Shown here: positions 27,177 through 36,115 of the stretch, piece by piece | Numbering within the stretch: position 1 is the first letter of the stretch | Layout: every line of letters starts with the position of its first letter | Origin: JAVBPE01 sp031549865 | Lineage (GTDB): Bacteria; Bacillota_I; Bacilli_A; Acholeplasmatales; Anaeroplasmataceae | Assembly (NCBI GenBank): GCA_031549865.1 | Contig: JAVBPE010000002.1 | Location: 353,325-417,324 of the forward strand | Reading direction: 5' to 3' | Length of the DNA: 64,000 nt | Program-made: the position numbers and the translations under genes | Notes under the pieces: model-generated | What the model saw: only the letters and a program-made list of their open reading frames with translations | Told to the model about the DNA's origin: nothing | Databases searched by the model: none

Positions 27177-29537
27177 ATGAAACCAATTGACTCGTATTAT
27201 GTAGGTTATATTGCTTGGAGAAATACATTAATTGAAAATAATGCTATGCAATATGGCCGTATAAATTTTAATGAAGAAAAAAGTAAACTATCAAAACAAG
27301 TAGTAGAAGTAAATGTAGATAAAGATTGGTTAGACATGTTTGAATTATGTTTTCCATATATTGAAAAATGTATTAATGAACTTAGAAGTTTTTTATATAA
27401 AGATGAAGACTTAATCCTTATTGAACAGGCAAATAAAATAGACGTTCAAGCAGCTATTATTTATTTATCTCAACATACAGATTTAATTTTAGAATATGAT
27501 GAAGATACTAATAATGTAGTTCCAAGTAAAATAATAAATTCATATTATGAAAATACTTATAGTATTTATGAAAATTTATTTATATATACTTTAGTAAAAA
27601 AATGCGAATCGTTTATTTTTAGATGTTCTGATGATATTGAAGATGAATTAACAAGAGCTAGGTTAAATATTAAATATTTGCAAAAAGAAAAAAAAGAAAT
27701 AGAAGAATCAAATAATGATTTTAATTTACAAATTTCTTATCAAAGAAATATTAAAATAGATATAAATGATGAAGACACTTCAAATTTAGATGTTGTAAGA
27801 GTTAGAGTATTAAAAGGAAAAGTTCAACAATTTTTAAATAGTCCACTGATGAAGAGTTTACGTGGGTCTACTTTACTTAGGCCACCTTTAACAATGACGA
27901 ATGTTTTACAAAAAAATCCAAACTTTAAGATGGCCGTTAAACTTTGGGATTATATTTTAAATTATAAAGGAAATAAATTTAGTGTTTCAAAAAAAGATGT
28001 TGACCTAAACTTTAGTAAGAAAAATCAAAAACAAATGACAGAGATGTTTAATTTAAATAATTTTTTGACTAAAATGTATTATGATAATGATTTGAAAAAA
28101 GATTTGGAAACAAATTATACAAAATACAAAAAAGAATTAAGAATGCAGCAACTAGATTTAGAACGTGAACAAAAACTGAAACAAAAAAACGAAATTATAA
28201 AAGCTATTAGTAAACAAAAAGAACTTGATAGAATAGTTTTAGAAAAAACAATTGAAAAATTTGATTTGAAAATTATTAATATAAAAAATAAATATATTGC
28301 AGAAATAAAAAATATTAATGATAAGCATCAAAATGCAATTGATAATCTTAAGACAAGACATATTAATGCCATAGAATTATTAAATGATAAAAATGAACGA
28401 AAAATAATAGGTTTAAAAAAGTCTCATGAAAAAGAATTAAATAAACAAGAAAACCAAAATAACAAGAAGTTAGCTAAGTTAGCAGAGGATTATGAATTAA
28501 AAATTGCTTTGATTGAAGAATATAATGAGCAATATATTAATACATTAGTTGAAAACCATGAAAATTATAATAAATATCTAAATTCTTGTCATGAAAAGGA
28601 TATTGAATTAATTAATATTAATCATGAAGAAGAGATTAAACAAATTGATGCTTATAATGAGAAAAAAATAAATATAATAAATGAAAATCATTTAAGAGAA
28701 CTTAATTACATTGCGATTGAAAAAGGAAAAATACTCGATTTTGTAAAAGAAGGACATAAAAAAGAACTTCAAAAATATGATCGTAAAATTAGTAGATTAG
28801 ATCTTAAATATGAAAAACTTATTTATAATCATAATTTAAATATTGAAAGTCTTTTAAAAAACCATCAAAAAGAACTTGAAAATTTAACTATGGATAAGAA
28901 CAATACAATTGAAGAATTGAACAATTTGCATGAAAAAGAAACAGAAGCTTTTAATTATAAACTTAAGCAATTAAGTAATAAGCTGGCCCAAAATACGGTT
29001 GAATATAATGCTACAATTGATAATTTAGTAAAAAATCATAAAAATGAATTAGATGATAAGGAATATGAACAAGAAAGAGCTTCTATCTTATTAAAAGAAT
29101 ATTATAACAAAGAGTCTATTAATTTTGAAACCAAATTAAAACAATCTGTTTTGAAAAATGATAATATGATTATTCAATATGAAAAACAAATAGACGAACA
29201 AAAAAATAGCTTCAAAGAATTAATAAAAAAGCACAATTTGGAAAAGAAAGAATTAAAAAAGGAACAGCGCGATAAGATAAATTCTTTAAATAAAAAGAAT
29301 ATCGAACTTATTTCAAATGAAAAATCTAAAAATATTTTAGAGTTAGAACAAAAAGATCAAGAAATTACAAAATATAAAAAAGAATTAAAAAAACAAGAGT
29401 TTGATTTTAATTTGTTAGTTAGCAAGAATAATCAAGAAATAAAAAAATTAATTGATTTTAAAGAAAAAGAGAAGCAAGATATTATTAATTTTTATGAGCA
29501 AAAATTGAAAGAATATGAAAACAATAAAAGTAAATAG
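27177..29537 (+). CDS. Long coiled-coil protein, DUF2357-like N-terminal part
   Basis: 786 residues. Residues 1-310 are globular; the region PYIEKCINELRSFL to YSIYENLFIYTLVKKC faintly resembles DUF2357, a domain often encoded beside McrB-like ATPases (weak, by eye). From about 320 to the end the protein is a nearly uninterrupted Lys/Glu/Asn coiled coil with HxxEL-type repeats (NHEEEIKQ, GHKKELQK, NHQKELEN, NHKNELDD). No membrane segment or signal peptide, so cytoplasmic. It follows the ATPase by 12 bases and is the last gene before a terminator. Probably a filamentous or scaffold partner of the ATPase; this is inferred. Confidence 0.75.
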   Translation: MKPIDSYYVGYIAWRNTLIENNAMQYGRINFNEEKSKLSKQVVEVNVDKDWLDMFELCFPYIEKCINELRSFLYKDEDLILIEQANKIDVQAAIIYLSQHTDLILEYDEDTNNVVPSKIINSYYENTYSIYENLFIYTLVKKCESFIFRCSDDIEDELTRARLNIKYLQKEKKEIEESNNDFNLQISYQRNIKIDINDEDTSNLDVVRVRVLKGKVQQFLNSPLMKSLRGSTLLRPPLTMTNVLQKNPNFKMAVKLWDYILNYKGNKFSVSKKDVDLNFSKKNQKQMTEMFNLNNFLTKMYYDNDLKKDLETNYTKYKKELRMQQLDLEREQKLKQKNEIIKAISKQKELDRIVLEKTIEKFDLKIINIKNKYIAEIKNINDKHQNAIDNLKTRHINAIELLNDKNERKIIGLKKSHEKELNKQENQNNKKLAKLAEDYELKIALIEEYNEQYINTLVENHENYNKYLNSCHEKDIELININHEEEIKQIDAYNEKKINIINENHLRELNYIAIEKGKILDFVKEGHKKELQKYDRKISRLDLKYEKLIYNHNLNIESLLKNHQKELENLTMDKNNTIEELNNLHEKETEAFNYKLKQLSNKLAQNTVEYNATIDNLVKNHKNELDDKEYEQERASILLKEYYNKESINFETKLKQSVLKNDNMIIQYEKQIDEQKNSFKELIKKHNLEKKELKKEQRDKINSLNKKNIELISNEKSKNILELEQKDQEITKYKKELKKQEFDFNLLVSKNNQEIKKLIDFKEKEKQDIINFYEQKLKEYENNKSK

Positions 29538-29555
29538 CTCAAATAGTAAGTATTT

Positions 29556-29596
29556 AGACCCTATGAAATAAATGTTCATAGAGTCTTTTTATTTTT
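29556..29596 (+). terminator. Terminator of the riboswitch-led operon
   Basis: Stem AGAC-CTATGA paired with TCATAG-GTCT (one mismatch), then a long T-rich run. Confidence 0.82.
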
Positions 29597-29675
29597 TTAT
29601 ATAAAAACATTTAATTTTATAGTAAAAAAGAATCTTTTATTGTAAAATAATAGTAGAAGGCTTAAGGATGATACT

Positions 29676-32597
29676 ATGAAAAAAATCTATCATATATTAT
29701 TAGTCATTTTACTTTTTATTTCAATAATTGTAGTCCATGCAGATAGTTCAATTAAAATTGCTATTTATGCAATTGATAACGATGGATATATTAATCAAAA
29801 TCAAAATGGAGAATTTTCAGGTTTCTATTATGATTATTTAGAAGAAATAAAAAAGAAAACTAATGCAAATTATGAGTTAATTCTTATAAATGATACAAAC
29901 ACTTTAGCGCAATATAAAAGTGGTATTTTAAGTTGCGATCTTATTTTAGGCGTTGATAAAGATACTAAATCAGGAGCTTATTCAGTAGTAAGTAAAAGAA
30001 ACGTAGTTGGTTTTAAGAAAACTTCTGAGAATATTCAAACAAATGATCCAACATCACTAAAAGGAAAAATAGTCGCAACATATCGTGATGATGAGGCTAA
30101 AGCACATGATAACTTTGCAACATATCTTAAGACCTTAAACATTGCCTATAATAATGATGATAAGCTTTATCCTTTATCAAAAGCACTACTACAAATAAGA
30201 GTGAGTTTATATAATAAAGCGGAAAATTCATTGGATTTATTAAATGCAAATAGTATTGATGCCATATTAACATCAGATAGTAGTGCATTAACTAATAATT
30301 TAAGCAGTGCTTGTACATATAGTTACATTCCAAAATATTATACAATTCCTTCAAATGGAAATTCTAAATATATTGAAATGTTTGATACAGCTCATGAGAA
30401 AATATTACGAGCTGATAGTAATTTTGCGGAAAAAATATATAACAAATATTTCAACGAAGTTTTTAAAACTAATGTAGCATTTTCAATAAATGAAGAGAAT
30501 TATTTGAAAAATAATCGAGTATTTAGTGTAGGCGTTTTAAAAGATTTCGCGCCGTATTCATATGTAAAAAATGGAGAGATTAAAGGTATAACTATTGAAG
30601 TATTTAATAAAATAAGTGAATTAACTAATGGTGGATTTACATTTGATTTTAAAATGTATAATACAAAAAATGAATTAAATGAAGCATTGTTAAAAGATGA
30701 ATGTCAAATATCAGGATTAGTTTTTTATGAAAGTAATGAAACAGAAGTGATAGATAGTATTAGAACATATTCATTTTATGAGGATAGTTATAATTTATAT
30801 CGTAAGAAAGACTATGCTTTAAGTGGTGATTATAGATTAGCTATCCATAAAGACTTTGATCAAAATTTGATTAATGATATAGGAATAGATTTTTCAGAAA
30901 TCATCGAATATGATACATACGAAGAATGTTTATTAAGTATTGAAAATGATTTAACAGATTGTGCTATTGTAATGGAAAATATAGCTAATTATTATATGAA
31001 TTATAATTATATGGAATATAATAAAATTTCTTTAGAAAATTATTTGTTTTTATGTTTTGCAATAAATGATGAAATAGATTTTAAAGTATTAAATATCTTA
31101 GATAAATGTTTAAAAGCAATCAACACAAAAGATATAGATAATTATATATTAAGAATTTTAGTTGAAGATTATAAAGAAATAGATAATAATTATACATTTA
31201 ATGATTTCATTTTAAATAATGCATCAATAGTTATACCTATAATTACAGGGGTCGCATTAACCATATTGGGGTTAGCAATTTTTATAATTATTAATCAATA
31301 TTTGCACAATAAAAAGAAGTTTGAACTTATGTTTATTGATGAAGAAACTAATCATAGTAATTATAAGAAGTTTATTATTGATGCCAATAAAGTTATCATG
31401 GATAATCCTAAAAACACCTATATAGTGGGATATATTGATATTAGAGATTATAAATATATAAATGATGCTTTTGGTAAACAAACTGCAAACGATGTTTTAA
31501 AATTTATCTCAGATTATATAGGCAGTAAAAATATGAATCATCCATATGCTCGTATTCACTCTGATCGTTTTGTGTTTTTATCTAAAATAGAATTTTACGA
31601 TAAAATCAAAGTATTCAATCAAGACTTTCTAAAAGATTTTGCTTTAAAGGCAAAACAGCAATTTACATTTTTTAATTTATTTATTAAGCTTGGAATTTAT
31701 TTTATTGATGATGAACGTGATATTTTAAAAGCTGTTAATTATGCTAATTTTGCAGTAGATGAGATAATAGAAAACTCTAAGAATTCTTCAATAATTTATG
31801 ATTCGTCAATATTTGAAAAAATAAATATAAGACAAGATATTGAACGCGATATGATTAAATCATTAGAAAGTGATGATTTCTTAGTTTATTATCAACCTAA
31901 AGTTGATATTGATACTTTAGAAATTATAGGAGCAGAAGCATTGGTTAGATGGAAGCATTATTCGAAAGGCTTACTATCTCCTTCGATATTTATTCCTATT
32001 TTTGAAACGAATGGATTTATTATAGAAATTGATTTTTATGTATTTAATCAAGTATGTCAATTATTAGAAAATAGATTTATTAATAATGAAAAAATGCTTC
32101 CAATTTCATGTAATTTCTCAAGATTACATTTATCAAATCCAACTTTCTTTACTCGTTTAGAACAAATTACAAGTAATTATCATTTTTCATTAGACTATAT
32201 TGAAATAGAATTAACCGAAACAGTCGCAACTGAAAATTTCAATGTGTATGTAAATGCGATGAACCGTTTGAAACAAATGGGGTTTAAAATTTCAATAGAT
32301 GACTTTGGCAGTGGTTACTCCTCAATTCAATTATTATATTCTTTTCCTTTTGATGTTTTGAAATTGGATAAGAGTTATATTCAAAAAACTAATATTTCAA
32401 AATTAGAAAAAGAACTAATGAGTTCAATTATAGATATTGCGCATAAAAATAATATAATAATAATTTGTGAAGGTGTAGAAACGATTGCTCATGAAGATTT
32501 AATGCGTGCTTCATTATGTCGTTATGCGCAAGGATTTAAATATTATAAACCTATGCCAAAAGAAGACTTTTTAAAAATATTGAATCTAAAAAAATAG
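29676..32597 (+). CDS. Membrane EAL phosphodiesterase with two solute-binding domains and a degenerate GGDEF
   Basis: 973 residues. Signal peptide (1-23), two extracytoplasmic SBP_bac_3-like domains (about 25-270 and 280-500), one membrane segment (about 512-537), a GGDEF domain in which the signature is replaced by HSDRF (about 625), and a C-terminal EAL domain (about 715-970). EAL residues look intact: EALVRW, SCNFSRLHL, ELTETVA, SIDDFGSGYSS, LKLDKSY, CEGVET and QGFKYYKPMP. It should hydrolyse c-di-GMP in response to an external amino-acid-like ligand; the cyclase site is dead. Its own transcript begins after the preceding terminator. The adjacent operon has c-di-GMP riboswitches. Confidence 0.9.
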   Translation: MKKIYHILLVILLFISIIVVHADSSIKIAIYAIDNDGYINQNQNGEFSGFYYDYLEEIKKKTNANYELILINDTNTLAQYKSGILSCDLILGVDKDTKSGAYSVVSKRNVVGFKKTSENIQTNDPTSLKGKIVATYRDDEAKAHDNFATYLKTLNIAYNNDDKLYPLSKALLQIRVSLYNKAENSLDLLNANSIDAILTSDSSALTNNLSSACTYSYIPKYYTIPSNGNSKYIEMFDTAHEKILRADSNFAEKIYNKYFNEVFKTNVAFSINEENYLKNNRVFSVGVLKDFAPYSYVKNGEIKGITIEVFNKISELTNGGFTFDFKMYNTKNELNEALLKDECQISGLVFYESNETEVIDSIRTYSFYEDSYNLYRKKDYALSGDYRLAIHKDFDQNLINDIGIDFSEIIEYDTYEECLLSIENDLTDCAIVMENIANYYMNYNYMEYNKISLENYLFLCFAINDEIDFKVLNILDKCLKAINTKDIDNYILRILVEDYKEIDNNYTFNDFILNNASIVIPIITGVALTILGLAIFIIINQYLHNKKKFELMFIDEETNHSNYKKFIIDANKVIMDNPKNTYIVGYIDIRDYKYINDAFGKQTANDVLKFISDYIGSKNMNHPYARIHSDRFVFLSKIEFYDKIKVFNQDFLKDFALKAKQQFTFFNLFIKLGIYFIDDERDILKAVNYANFAVDEIIENSKNSSIIYDSSIFEKINIRQDIERDMIKSLESDDFLVYYQPKVDIDTLEIIGAEALVRWKHYSKGLLSPSIFIPIFETNGFIIEIDFYVFNQVCQLLENRFINNEKMLPISCNFSRLHLSNPTFFTRLEQITSNYHFSLDYIEIELTETVATENFNVYVNAMNRLKQMGFKISIDDFGSGYSSIQLLYSFPFDVLKLDKSYIQKTNISKLEKELMSSIIDIAHKNNIIIICEGVETIAHEDLMRASLCRYAQGFKYYKPMPKEDFLKILNLKK

Positions 32598-32681
32598 ATA
32601 TTTATATGAAGTAATTTTTTATGAAAAGATACGATAAAAAATCAAATTAATTGAATTAATTCATTAAAAAAATAAACTTTT

Positions 32682-32709
32682 AAAGTGTGATTTGTCACAC
32701 TTTTTTCTT
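32682..32709 (+). terminator. Terminator after the EAL gene
   Basis: Stem AAGTGTGA/TCACACTT with TTTG loop, then T-run. Confidence 0.9.
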
Positions 32710-32747
32710 TTTATACATAATTTAAAGTGAATAAAAGGTGGAATGAA

Positions 32748-34541
32748 ATGTCAGGATTATGCTTTAAAAGCAATTTTTATAAAAAAGTAGATGAGAAGTT
32801 ATTTATTGATGCAACAAGGAGACTTAAGCATCGTGGACCAGATAATGAAGGGTTTTTGTTTTTAGATGATTTTTCTTTTGGGGTTATGCGTTTAGCAATA
32901 ATTGATAAGAAAAATGGAATTCAACCAGCATCTAAAATGAATAATCATTTAATTTTTGATGGGGCAATATTTAATCAAGAAGAAATAAAGAGTACTTTAA
33001 AAAAGAATACGTACGATACTTATTCAGATACAGAAGTTCTTTTAAATTGTTTAATTGAAAAAGGAACACAAATAATTAATAAAATAGATGGAACTTTTGC
33101 ATTTGTCTATACCTGTAAAAATAAAGTAGTGGCTGCAAGAGATCATTTTGGATTTAGACCATTATATTATACTATTATAGATAATGATATATTTATTGCT
33201 TCTGAAATAAAATCAATATTAGAATATCAAAAAGAAGCAGTTGTAAATATTGATGGATTAAAGGAGTTACTAGGTTTAGGACCAATGCACTCAATTGGCA
33301 AGACAGTTTATAAAGGAATATATGAACTTCCAATGGGTCATTATTTAACATTCGATAAGAAGAATGGATTAAAAATATTTAAATATTTTGATTTGGTTGC
33401 GAAACCACACAATCTTAATTTAAACGAAACAATCATAAAGACTAAGGAATTAGTAACTAATGCAATAAAGAAACAAATAAAAAGTGATGACGGTATATCA
33501 TGTTTATTATCTGGTGGATTAGATTCCTCTGTTATAGTATTAACGGCCTTAGAAGAGTTAGGTCAAGTTGATACATATAGTATTGATTATGAAGATAATA
33601 AAGAAGAATTCATCTCTAATGATTTTGAAATCTCAAATGATCAAAACTATATTAACTATGTTATTAATAAAAGAAATATAAAACATAATTTTATAAAAAT
33701 TAGTACAGAAAATTTAGTTAAAAATTTAGAAAAAACATTGGAAATAAAAGATTATCCAGGTATGGCAGATATAGATTCTTCCCTGTACTACTTATGTAAT
33801 GAAGTAAAAAAGAATCATAATGTTGTGCTTTCTGGGGAGTGTGCAGATGAAATATTCGGCGGATATCCCTGGTTTTATAAAAAAATGGAATATGATACAT
33901 TTCCTTGGATAAGAAACATTGAAGAACGAGAAAACTTATTAAACTCTAATTTAAGAGAAAAAATAAATCTAAAAGAATATCTAAAAGAAGTATATTTAGA
34001 AATAGCTAATAGAGTTCCGGTTTTAGAATCGGATACTATAGATGAAGTCAAAGAACGTGAATTGCTATATTTAAATATAATGTATTGTATGACAACGTTA
34101 GGTGAACGCAAAGATAGAATGTCAATGGGGGCATCAGTAGAGGCGCGTGTTCCTTTTGCTGATAAAGAATTAATAGAATTCTTATATAACGTTCCGTTTC
34201 ATCAAAAGTATTATAATGAAACAGAAAAAATGTTATTAAGGGATGCAATGAAAGATATTTTACCTATTGAAATATATGAAAGAAAGAAAAGTCCTTATCC
34301 GAAAAGTAGGAGTAGGAAATATCATGAAAAAGTTGTTTCTTTATTAGAGGATGCCTTGAAGAATGAAAGTTCAATCCTATATCAAATTTTTGATTGTGAT
34401 AGCATCAAAGAAATGATGTATAGCGACGAAGAGCTAAAAACACCATGGTATGGTCAATTAATGCGTAAAACACAGTTGTTAGTCTTTATTTATCAAATCG
34501 ATTATTGGTTTAAAACTTACAATATTAAGTTAGAAATATAA
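32748..34541 (+). CDS. Asparagine synthetase-like protein with defective glutaminase site
   Basis: 597 residues. The C-terminal ATP-pyrophosphatase domain is intact (LLSGGLDSSVI, SGECADEIFGGYPWF, MSMGASVEARVPFADKELI). The N-terminal class II glutaminase fold is recognisable (LKHRGPDNEG, MRLAIIDKKNGIQP, SDTEVLL). However, the first residues are MSGL rather than MCGI, replacing the nucleophilic Cys by Ser, and the glutamine-binding NGE is DGA. Start ATG 32748 with AAGGTGG upstream; an earlier in-frame GTG lies before the RBS. It would be ammonia-dependent, or would amidate another substrate. A small YtfJ-like gene follows after 10 bases. Confidence 0.88.
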   Translation: MSGLCFKSNFYKKVDEKLFIDATRRLKHRGPDNEGFLFLDDFSFGVMRLAIIDKKNGIQPASKMNNHLIFDGAIFNQEEIKSTLKKNTYDTYSDTEVLLNCLIEKGTQIINKIDGTFAFVYTCKNKVVAARDHFGFRPLYYTIIDNDIFIASEIKSILEYQKEAVVNIDGLKELLGLGPMHSIGKTVYKGIYELPMGHYLTFDKKNGLKIFKYFDLVAKPHNLNLNETIIKTKELVTNAIKKQIKSDDGISCLLSGGLDSSVIVLTALEELGQVDTYSIDYEDNKEEFISNDFEISNDQNYINYVINKRNIKHNFIKISTENLVKNLEKTLEIKDYPGMADIDSSLYYLCNEVKKNHNVVLSGECADEIFGGYPWFYKKMEYDTFPWIRNIEERENLLNSNLREKINLKEYLKEVYLEIANRVPVLESDTIDEVKERELLYLNIMYCMTTLGERKDRMSMGASVEARVPFADKELIEFLYNVPFHQKYYNETEKMLLRDAMKDILPIEIYERKKSPYPKSRSRKYHEKVVSLLEDALKNESSILYQIFDCDSIKEMMYSDEELKTPWYGQLMRKTQLLVFIYQIDYWFKTYNIKLEI

Positions 34542-34551
34542 AGGAGATAAA

Positions 34552-34881
34552 ATGCAAGAAACTATTAAAGAAGTTTCCAAAAGTATTAAAGAAATTTTAG
34601 AGGATAATATAATTATTGGTCAAAAAATTGAAATTGAAGATAATATAATTATTCCGGTATTTAAGATTAAACTTAATTTTACTATAATAAATGCAAATAT
34701 AAAAACAAATGATACATCAGGAAATACGGCCCAAATAAGCGCAACACCAATAGCATTTATTAATGTAAAAGATGGTAAAGTTCAAGTGGTATCCTTGGAG
34801 AAGGAAACTACTTCTGATAAGATATTAACAAATATTCCTTCCCTGTTAGATAATTTAACAAGCATATTGAAATTTCAATAA
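34552..34881 (+). CDS. GerW/YtfJ-like small protein
   Basis: 109 residues. The layout LEDNIIIGQKIEIEDNIIIPVFKIKLNF, then TPIAFINVKDGKVQVVSLE and IPSLLDNL parallels the YtfJ-like protein encoded at 35508 (VDTIIGKSIIHEDITIIPVSKVKMGF, TPVAFLVCTKGDVRMI, IPSLLEHV), but it lacks the Gly-rich insert. It is probably a divergent paralogue. RBS AAGGAG. Likely co-transcribed with the asparagine synthetase-like gene; a terminator follows. Confidence 0.7.
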   Translation: MQETIKEVSKSIKEILEDNIIIGQKIEIEDNIIIPVFKIKLNFTIINANIKTNDTSGNTAQISATPIAFINVKDGKVQVVSLEKETTSDKILTNIPSLLDNLTSILKFQ

Positions 34882-34884
34882 ATT

Positions 34885-34909
34885 AAATCGTCATTTTGAC
34901 GATTTTTAT
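34885..34909 (+). terminator. Terminator after the YtfJ-like gene
   Basis: Stem AAATCGTCA/TGACGATTT, then T-run. Confidence 0.88.
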
Positions 34910-34972
34910 TTTACTAAAAATACATTTTTTCGGTCTTTTTGTATAATATAGAAAAATGTTGCCAAAATATAT

Positions 34973-35542
34973 ATGGTGATAATTTTGAATTACATAATTA
35001 TTTTTATGGGTCTTATTTTATTTTTAAGTTTAAATATTGAATTTAAAATAAATAATACTGATAAACTTACAAAATTCATTATTAAATTTGGTTTTATAAA
35101 AATATCATTTACAGCTAATCAAATTAAAAAAATATTTAAATCAAAAAATAATAAAGGTACTTTTAAAGATAATATTAATGAAATATTTAAAAACTTAGAA
35201 AGAATGCCTTTATTTAAAAATATTATGAAAAGAATAGTTATCACTAAAAGTGAAGTAACTAAATCAATTGATTTTACCCAAATTGAATTATATCCATTTC
35301 AAAATGCAATGTTTTATATTGTTACTTCAAATATAAGTACTTATTTAAAAACAAATTTTAAAAGTGTTTATGAAGAAAAATATAATTTGGTTAATGATGA
35401 TAAAAATTTTGAAATAGATTTTAAAATAGAAGCAAGAAGTACTATTTTTAATATAATTTATAGCATTATAGATTATTACAATAAAAAGATTTTAAGGAGA
35501 ATAAAAAATGGATCAAAAAATACCAACATTATTAAAAGTTAG
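34973..35542 (+). CDS. DUF2953-like membrane-anchored protein (YtfI-like)
   Basis: 189 residues with one N-terminal membrane segment (YIIIFMGLILFLSLNIEF) and a basic, mainly beta body. Weak resemblance to DUF2953; the position directly before a ytfJ-like gene, as ytfI-ytfJ in Bacillus, supports this. The start is uncertain: ATG 34973 has no RBS, while a TTG at 34985 follows GGTG. A -10 TATAAT is at 34942-34947. The 3' end overlaps ytfJ by 35 bases in another frame. Confidence 0.65.
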   Translation: MVIILNYIIIFMGLILFLSLNIEFKINNTDKLTKFIIKFGFIKISFTANQIKKIFKSKNNKGTFKDNINEIFKNLERMPLFKNIMKRIVITKSEVTKSIDFTQIELYPFQNAMFYIVTSNISTYLKTNFKSVYEEKYNLVNDDKNFEIDFKIEARSTIFNIIYSIIDYYNKKILRRIKNGSKNTNIIKS

Positions 35543-35885
35543 TTTAGAAAACTTAAGAAATATGATAGATGTTGATACGATTATTGGTAAGAGTATCATA
35601 CATGAAGATATTACAATAATTCCGGTTTCAAAAGTTAAGATGGGATTCTTATCAGGTGGTAGCGATTTTTCATCTAATAATGAAAATCCTCCATTTGGCG
35701 GCGGAGCTGGTGGAACAATGTCTTTAACACCAGTAGCATTTCTAGTTTGTACTAAAGGTGATGTAAGAATGATTAAAGTTGATGATGAAAGTAATGTATT
35801 AGATAAATTAATTGAAAGAATTCCATCACTACTTGAGCATGTAAAAGACTTATTTAAAGATGATGCAGAAATAGTAAAAGCTTAA
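35508..35885 (+). CDS. ytfJ: GerW family spore protein YtfJ
   Basis: 125 residues with the family pattern: DVDTIIGKSIIHEDITIIPVSKVKMGFLSGGSDF, a Gly-rich insert (PPFGGGAGG), then TPVAFLVCTKGDVRMI. In Bacillus YtfJ/GerW is made in the forespore and helps germination; homologues also occur in non-spore-formers. RBS AAGGAG inside the end of the upstream gene. A terminator with a TTCG tetraloop overlaps its stop. Confidence 0.88.
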   Translation: MDQKIPTLLKVSLENLRNMIDVDTIIGKSIIHEDITIIPVSKVKMGFLSGGSDFSSNNENPPFGGGAGGTMSLTPVAFLVCTKGDVRMIKVDDESNVLDKLIERIPSLLEHVKDLFKDDAEIVKA

Positions 35886-35908
35886 ACTAAACTTCGGTTT
35901 AGTTTTTT
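35884..35908 (+). terminator. Terminator after ytfJ
   Basis: 9-bp stem AAACTAAAC/GTTTAGTTT with TTCG tetraloop and T-run. Confidence 0.93.
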
Positions 35909-35962
35909 TGTCATAATTAAATGAAAAATATTGTTTTATTAATGAAATACTTGACATAATTT

Positions 35963-36013
35963 ATGAAAGATTCTATTTTTGATGGTGGATTATTACAACA
36001 TATTGGATGGTGA
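35963..36013 (+). pseudogene. Short remnant resembling the start of a DUF898-type protein
   Basis: A 16-codon frame MKDSIFDGGLLQHIGW ends in TGA. FDGG-x5-IGW is the recurrent motif at the head of small DUF898-like membrane proteins. TTGACA lies 12 bases upstream at 35951. The bases after the stop do not continue the family. Too short to be sure. Confidence 0.3.
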
Positions 36014-36018
36014 AATAA

Positions 36019-36048
36019 AAAAAGGTAAATGAAAATTTATCTTTTTTT
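36019..36048 (+). terminator. Terminator-like hairpin
   Basis: Stem AAGGTAAAT/ATTTATCTT with GAAA-like loop, then seven T. It lies before the promoter of the ytxK-like gene. Confidence 0.65.
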
Positions 36049-36071
36049 ATTAATTGATTCACAAATCAAAG

Positions 36072-36100
36072 TTTACTTATTTTAAAATTTTTGATATAAT
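36072..36100 (+). promoter_or_regulatory. Promoter of the ytxK-ackA unit
   Basis: TTTACT (36072-36077), 17-bp spacer, TATAAT (36095-36100), then GAGGTGATAAAATG. Confidence 0.75.
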
Positions 36101-36115
36101 CATTGAGGTGATAAA

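Noticed and set aside
25665..29537. Classical McrBC restriction system
   Set aside because: The ATPase is membrane-anchored, has no DNA-binding N-domain, and no McrC nuclease motif was seen in the partner, so a restriction role is not supported.
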